Shown here in pieces: positions 60,775 through 64,000 of a DNA stretch of 64,000 bases (positions within the stretch are counted from its first letter, which is position 1; each line of letters starts with the position of its first letter). Where the stretch lies: the NCBI RefSeq assembly GCF_000767465.1, contig NZ_CP009291.1, positions 620,001 to 684,000 on the forward strand. Reading direction: 5' to 3'. This DNA is from Novosphingobium pentaromativorans US6-1 (GTDB lineage: Bacteria > Pseudomonadota > Alphaproteobacteria > Sphingomonadales > Sphingomonadaceae). The notes under the pieces are model-generated. The model worked only from the letters and a program-made list of their open reading frames with translations. It was not told the origin of the DNA and searched no databases. A program made the position numbers and the translations under genes.

Positions 60775-61548
60775 ATGAGCAAGGTCACTGTCATTCTCCC
60801 GTTCTTCAACGAACAGGGATGGATCGGGCCGACCGTTGAAAGTCTCGCGGCGCAAGGTGACCGTCATTTTCGGCTGCTGCTCGTCGACAACGGTTCGATC
60901 GACGATGGGGCCATGGAAGCGGCGCGTTCAGGTCAGTCACTGGGAGACCGTTTTCAGATTGTCGCGTGCAACATTCCCGGGAAGATCAACGCCATGCAGG
61001 CAGGTCTGGCCCTTGTGGATACGCCTCTGGTCGCAATTTGCGATGCCGACACTTTCTATCCTCCGGATTACATCGAACGCATCATCGCAATCTTCGAAGG
61101 TGACCCGGCGGCGGCTGCGGTCATGGCAATCGACCTGTATGCACCCCGTCCGGATCCGGCATCCCGAGAGCGGGTGGAATTCATCATGCACAAAAGCCGT
61201 CGCTTCGCGGACAAGTGCCATGCGGGTGGCTATGCTCAGGCGTTTCGAACGGATTGGCTACGCGCCGCCGGTGGCTTTGACACTGGACTCTGGCCCTATG
61301 TTCTCGAGGATCATGAGGTCGTGCACCGGGTCGGCAGGTTCGGACACTCTGTCTATCATCCCGATCACGTGTGTTTTCCGTCGGAGCGCAGAACCTCACG
61401 AGATTCGGTGAGTTGGACGCGCTGGGAGCGTCTCTTGTACCGGTACATGCCTTCTACCGGGATGGACTGGTACTTTTATCGTTTCCTTGCCCACCGCCTG
61501 AGGTCGCGCAAAAGCCTCGGAACGGCTCTGCGGCAAAAGACTTGGTGA
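60775..61548 (+). CDS. Family 2 glycosyltransferase
   Basis: A 257-residue GT-A enzyme. VTVILPFFNEQGWIGPTVES opens the nucleotide-binding fold, LLLVDNGSIDDG follows, and the metal-binding DxD-type motif is in ICDADTFYPP near residue 88. VLEDHEVVHRVGRFG near residue 182 fits the catalytic ED motif. It lacks membrane helices. ATG 60775 is preferred to upstream starts. Acceptor and sugar are unknown; it stands alone between the efflux operon and the adhesin pair. Confidence 0.88.
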   Translation: MSKVTVILPFFNEQGWIGPTVESLAAQGDRHFRLLLVDNGSIDDGAMEAARSGQSLGDRFQIVACNIPGKINAMQAGLALVDTPLVAICDADTFYPPDYIERIIAIFEGDPAAAAVMAIDLYAPRPDPASRERVEFIMHKSRRFADKCHAGGYAQAFRTDWLRAAGGFDTGLWPYVLEDHEVVHRVGRFGHSVYHPDHVCFPSERRTSRDSVSWTRWERLLYRYMPSTGMDWYFYRFLAHRLRSRKSLGTALRQKTW

Positions 61549-61616
61549 TTGCCGCTCGTATCGCTGCCAAAGGCAATCGATGATCAAAGGCCCGACTGAA
61601 AGCGGAATTATGCGAC

Positions 61617-62819
61617 TTAGAACTGAGCCGAGACCATCAGTCTGTCGCCGCCGGCGTCGTAGCGGATATCGAACCCGGCGGCGCGCAGATCGGCGAAGCT
61701 GACGTAGTCGGCCGCAGCGGAAGAGCTTGCCAGTCTTTCGAAGGTTTCCGGTGCCATCTGGTCCTTCACTGGCGCGAGCAGGTCGGCGAGTTTTACCGAC
61801 AGGTCGCCCGTCATGCCGATGCGGACCGTCAGGCTACCCGCTGGCATTCCTTCCAGGCTGAGCCCGGCTACGTGCATGATGTGATCGCCCACAACCCGAT
61901 CAGGTACTTTCGCGAGTTTCGGTGCCTTTTCCATGCGCGGCTTGGCAAGGCCTGCGTCGGTCGGGTTCTGCGCGCGCAGAGGCGAAACGCCCGAATTCCT
62001 GGCTGGCTGGCGGGCCGGGGCCAACTTGGCAAGGTCGAACTGGCGCACTTCCTCGGGCTGCGCGAACATTCCAAGTCCCTCGCTCTGGGATAGCGGTCCC
62101 GCAGCCACTGCGGGGCCGGCGTCGGGCTTTGCGCTTGAGACAAGCGATTGCTCTGGAGGTGTGACTGGAGCCGATTGCGCAATCGGCGGCGCAATCGGCG
62201 GTGCAATCTGTTTCAACGTGGCATCAGGCTGGAGGAGGCCAGGTTTCGACAGATCCGTGGTCGGCGGGGGCAGGGCAATGCGCACTGCGTCGAGCGGTTC
62301 GGTCTGTTCCACCTTTCTTGCCTGTGACTTGGCAAGTTGATCCGGCGGAAGGTTGCCTTGCGGACTGGTGCCAAGCACACTCGATGATGGCGCGGAAGGC
62401 TTGGTTCGGGCCAGTTGCGAAGTATCGGGCGAGGGAGCGACGACGACTGGGATGACGGGAGGTGACAAGGCTTCCGGCTGGAGGTCGCGCGTCCCGGTCG
62501 CGGCGTAGGCCGCGCTCGTCGGGGCCAATGCAGTCGTCAACTCGGCTGCGCTTACCGTAGCAGCTTGCGTCAGGGCCTCCGCGGAGTTCCCAAAGCTGGT
62601 GCTAATCGTCGGTGCTCCGCCGAAGCTCGGTGCGGTGAGACGAAGGGGCTTCACTTCCAGTCTGCCCATCCATTCGCCAACGGTCCCGTTGGAAACGGTT
62701 ACGGCGGGATAGGTAACCGTGAAGCCGGCCATCCCCGTTGCCAGGGCGAGGGCAAGCACGCGCAGGTCCGGAGTGCCCGGGTGTCCCTTCGTGAAATCCA
62801 TTCCCATTGCGATGTTCAT
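61617..62819 (-). CDS. Exported Pro/Ala-rich protein, divergent from the adhesin gene
   Basis: A 400-residue protein starting at ATG 62819 with GGAGGGG six bases upstream. A hydrophobic segment at about residues 19-43 (LRVLALALATGMAGFTVTY) suggests a signal anchor. A long low-complexity Pro/Ala/Ser/Gln-rich region (about 100-290) follows. The C-terminal 100 residues are compact (SLTVRIGMTGDLSVKLADLL, YVSFADLRAAGFDIRYDAGG) and may fold as a small alpha/beta domain. I do not recognise a family. It may be a periplasmic or envelope partner of the adhesin. Confidence 0.8.
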   Translation of the reverse strand: MNIAMGMDFTKGHPGTPDLRVLALALATGMAGFTVTYPAVTVSNGTVGEWMGRLEVKPLRLTAPSFGGAPTISTSFGNSAEALTQAATVSAAELTTALAPTSAAYAATGTRDLQPEALSPPVIPVVVAPSPDTSQLARTKPSAPSSSVLGTSPQGNLPPDQLAKSQARKVEQTEPLDAVRIALPPPTTDLSKPGLLQPDATLKQIAPPIAPPIAQSAPVTPPEQSLVSSAKPDAGPAVAAGPLSQSEGLGMFAQPEEVRQFDLAKLAPARQPARNSGVSPLRAQNPTDAGLAKPRMEKAPKLAKVPDRVVGDHIMHVAGLSLEGMPAGSLTVRIGMTGDLSVKLADLLAPVKDQMAPETFERLASSSAAADYVSFADLRAAGFDIRYDAGGDRLMVSAQF

Positions 62820-63297
62820 GACGGTCCCCTCCGTTCGTTCGATCGCAAGCCCCAGAGATGTAACGGACGTTTATCGCCGCAATTCATCCTGTTGACAAAC
62901 CTAATCATCCGAAATGGTCGAAGCGTGAGGCGTCCGGCTTCGCCGCTTTGCCTATCGTCAATAAAAAATATCTAAAAATCATATAATTAAAAAGTTTTCT
63001 GGGTTGCACGCCCAGTCAAGGCTTACCTCTAAATGTGTGCAACACCGGGACAGCGTCTCGTTAAGGTTAGTTAACAGACTTGTCTCCGAAAGGTCCGCGT
63101 GTTGCTGTGATTTCAGCCGGTTAAGTCTGCTCCGAGTCGCTTTCATCGAGCGCTGAGAGAGGCAGGCACCGGCTGAAAAGGGCGCAATGGTCAAGCGGTG
63201 TTCAGTCGCGTTGCGTCCGGAATCCGCCGCCTGACCATTTCGAACCCAACTGCGTCGCGGTGTCTTGCCGCGGCCGGCAAGCGACAGGGAAGTGGTT
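62820..63297. other. Divergent regulatory gap before the adhesin gene
   Basis: 478 bases without a gene. It holds an unusually AT-rich block (about 62957-62998, with AATAAAAAATATCTAAAAATC), the inverted repeat GTTGCAC (63003-63009)/GTGCAAC (63037-63043), and GTTAA-GGTTAG-TTAAC (63060-63075). Length and composition suggest complex control of both divergent genes. Confidence 0.6.
63003..63043. promoter_or_regulatory. Inverted repeat in the adhesin control region
   Basis: GTTGCAC and GTGCAAC are perfect arms separated by 27 bases, directly after the AT-rich block. It could be a split operator or an RNA stem. Confidence 0.3.
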
Positions 63298-64000
63298 ATG
63301 GATTTTCAGGACGGTCACGGTTCGGACGACATGTCTCCGGCAGATGCCAACCTGGCAGGTGGCAATATCCTGGCAGCCGCGGCGGCGGGGCCGTCGCAAG
63401 TCTTGCTGCCCGATGCCAACAATCTCGTCGTTCTGCCCGAGGGCGCTACGCTCGATGAACTGTCGGTGCAAGGCCGCGACCTCGTTCTGACGCTTCCCGA
63501 TGGCCGGGTCTTCGTCATTCCCGATGGCGCCGTCTATGTCCCGCAGATCGTCATCGGCGATGTCGCGGTTCCGCCGCTCAACCTCGCGGCGTTGCTTACC
63601 GGCAATGAGCCCCAGCCTGCCGCCGGAGCGGTGCAGAGCTCGGGCGGCAATTTTGCCGATCCCACAGGACCGATCCAGGCCGCGTACGGCCTGGGCGACC
63701 TGCTTCCCTACACCGAACTCTCGTTCCCGCAGCCCGAGCAGGAGGAAATTCTTCCTCAGCTCGTGAACAAGGTGCCCGATATCCTGATCCAGGACGGCGG
63801 TCCGGCGTCGGACTCGGCTACCGATACGGTTTCTGAATCCGGCCTTTCCGGCGATCGTCTCAACGGCAATCAGGAAACGCCCGGCTCACAGTTCGGAAAC
63901 GGGTCGGACGTCACCACCGGCACGATCTTCGTCACTTCGGAAGATGGCATCGGCTCCATTGTCATCAATGGCGAAATGCTCACGGGTGAGGCCGGCCAGC
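63298..64000 (+). CDS. Large adhesin-type secreted protein, N-terminal part
   Basis: The frame from ATG 63298 stays open for 234 codons to the right edge, so the gene continues outside. No signal peptide is present, as for type I secretion substrates. Residues 35-110 (NNLVVLPEGATLDELSVQGR, VLTLPDGRVFVIPDGAVYVP, PPLNLAALL) resemble the N-terminal retention or prefix region of Bap/Lap-type biofilm adhesins. From about residue 165 the sequence becomes Gly/Ser/Asp/Asn-rich (GGPASDSATDTVSESGLSGD, EDGIGSIVINGEMLTG), like the start of VCBS/Ig-like or RTX repeat tracts. GGGAAG lies upstream of the ATG. Confidence 0.8.
   Translation, partial: MDFQDGHGSDDMSPADANLAGGNILAAAAAGPSQVLLPDANNLVVLPEGATLDELSVQGRDLVLTLPDGRVFVIPDGAVYVPQIVIGDVAVPPLNLAALLTGNEPQPAAGAVQSSGGNFADPTGPIQAAYGLGDLLPYTELSFPQPEQEEILPQLVNKVPDILIQDGGPASDSATDTVSESGLSGDRLNGNQETPGSQFGNGSDVTTGTIFVTSEDGIGSIVINGEMLTGEAGQ

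Noticed and set aside
63060..63075. Possible CtrA site GTTAA-GGTTAG-TTAAC
   Set aside because: The spacing between the TTAA elements is six bases, while the CtrA pattern has seven, so I do not call it; it remains an inverted repeat of unknown meaning.

Overview
The window reads as a piece of high-GC chromosome from an alphaproteobacterium of the order Sphingomonadales, most likely Novosphingobium or a close relative. The grounds are the nuo operon order with lineage-type insertions, nuoN-birA-coaX-rnj-DUF1467 in tandem, the block ppiD-trpEGDC-moaC-moeA-lexA-comEC, a LexA box of the alphaproteobacterial direct-repeat type, and TonB-dependent sugar uptake genes. This identification comes from gene content and order; no database search was possible.

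Region 1 (1-16.7 kb) is one long rightward transcription unit. It encodes respiratory complex I (end of nuoD, then nuoE to nuoN) and continues into birA, coaX, rnj and a small DUF1467 membrane gene. Genes overlap by a few bases and often start with GTG or TTG. Three non-nuo genes are embedded in it: an NTF2/SnoaL-like protein, a 66-residue membrane protein, and a secreted protein between nuoF and nuoG.

Region 2 (16.7-23.6 kb) is the least understood part. A 884-residue membrane-anchored coiled-coil protein is divergent from four rightward genes: an Hpt-like protein without the phosphoacceptor histidine, a two-part protein with a possible nucleotidyltransferase-like domain and a membrane domain, an all-helical protein, and a histidine-kinase-like protein whose ATP-binding domain is intact but whose H-box histidine is replaced. 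It looks like a signalling module that has lost or altered His phosphotransfer.

Region 3 (23.6-46.5 kb) is housekeeping: gltA, gltX, comEC, lexA with an SOS box, moeA, moaC, the trp genes (with a lipoprotein phosphodiester glycosidase gene between trpE and trpG), ppiD, tpiA, secG, pyrG, a stand-alone periplasmic TonB C-terminal domain protein, a chemoreceptor with a C-terminal CheR/CheB-type pentapeptide, hsp20 with a sigma-32-like promoter and a ROSE-like RNA thermometer, grxC, a nitrilase-family gene, a DUF1178 gene and tRNA-Arg(CCT).

Region 4 (46.5-64 kb) is accessory. A probable sucrose locus holds a TonB-dependent receptor, an intracellular GH68 enzyme and a ROK fructokinase on one strand, with an MFS sugar transporter and a LacI regulator divergent from them. 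The shared intergenic region carries a pair of perfect CAATCGATTG palindromes. A CzcCBA-type heavy-metal efflux operon with a His-rich CzcI-like gene follows, then a family 2 glycosyltransferase. The window ends with the start of a large T1SS-type adhesin, divergent from a proline/alanine-rich exported protein.
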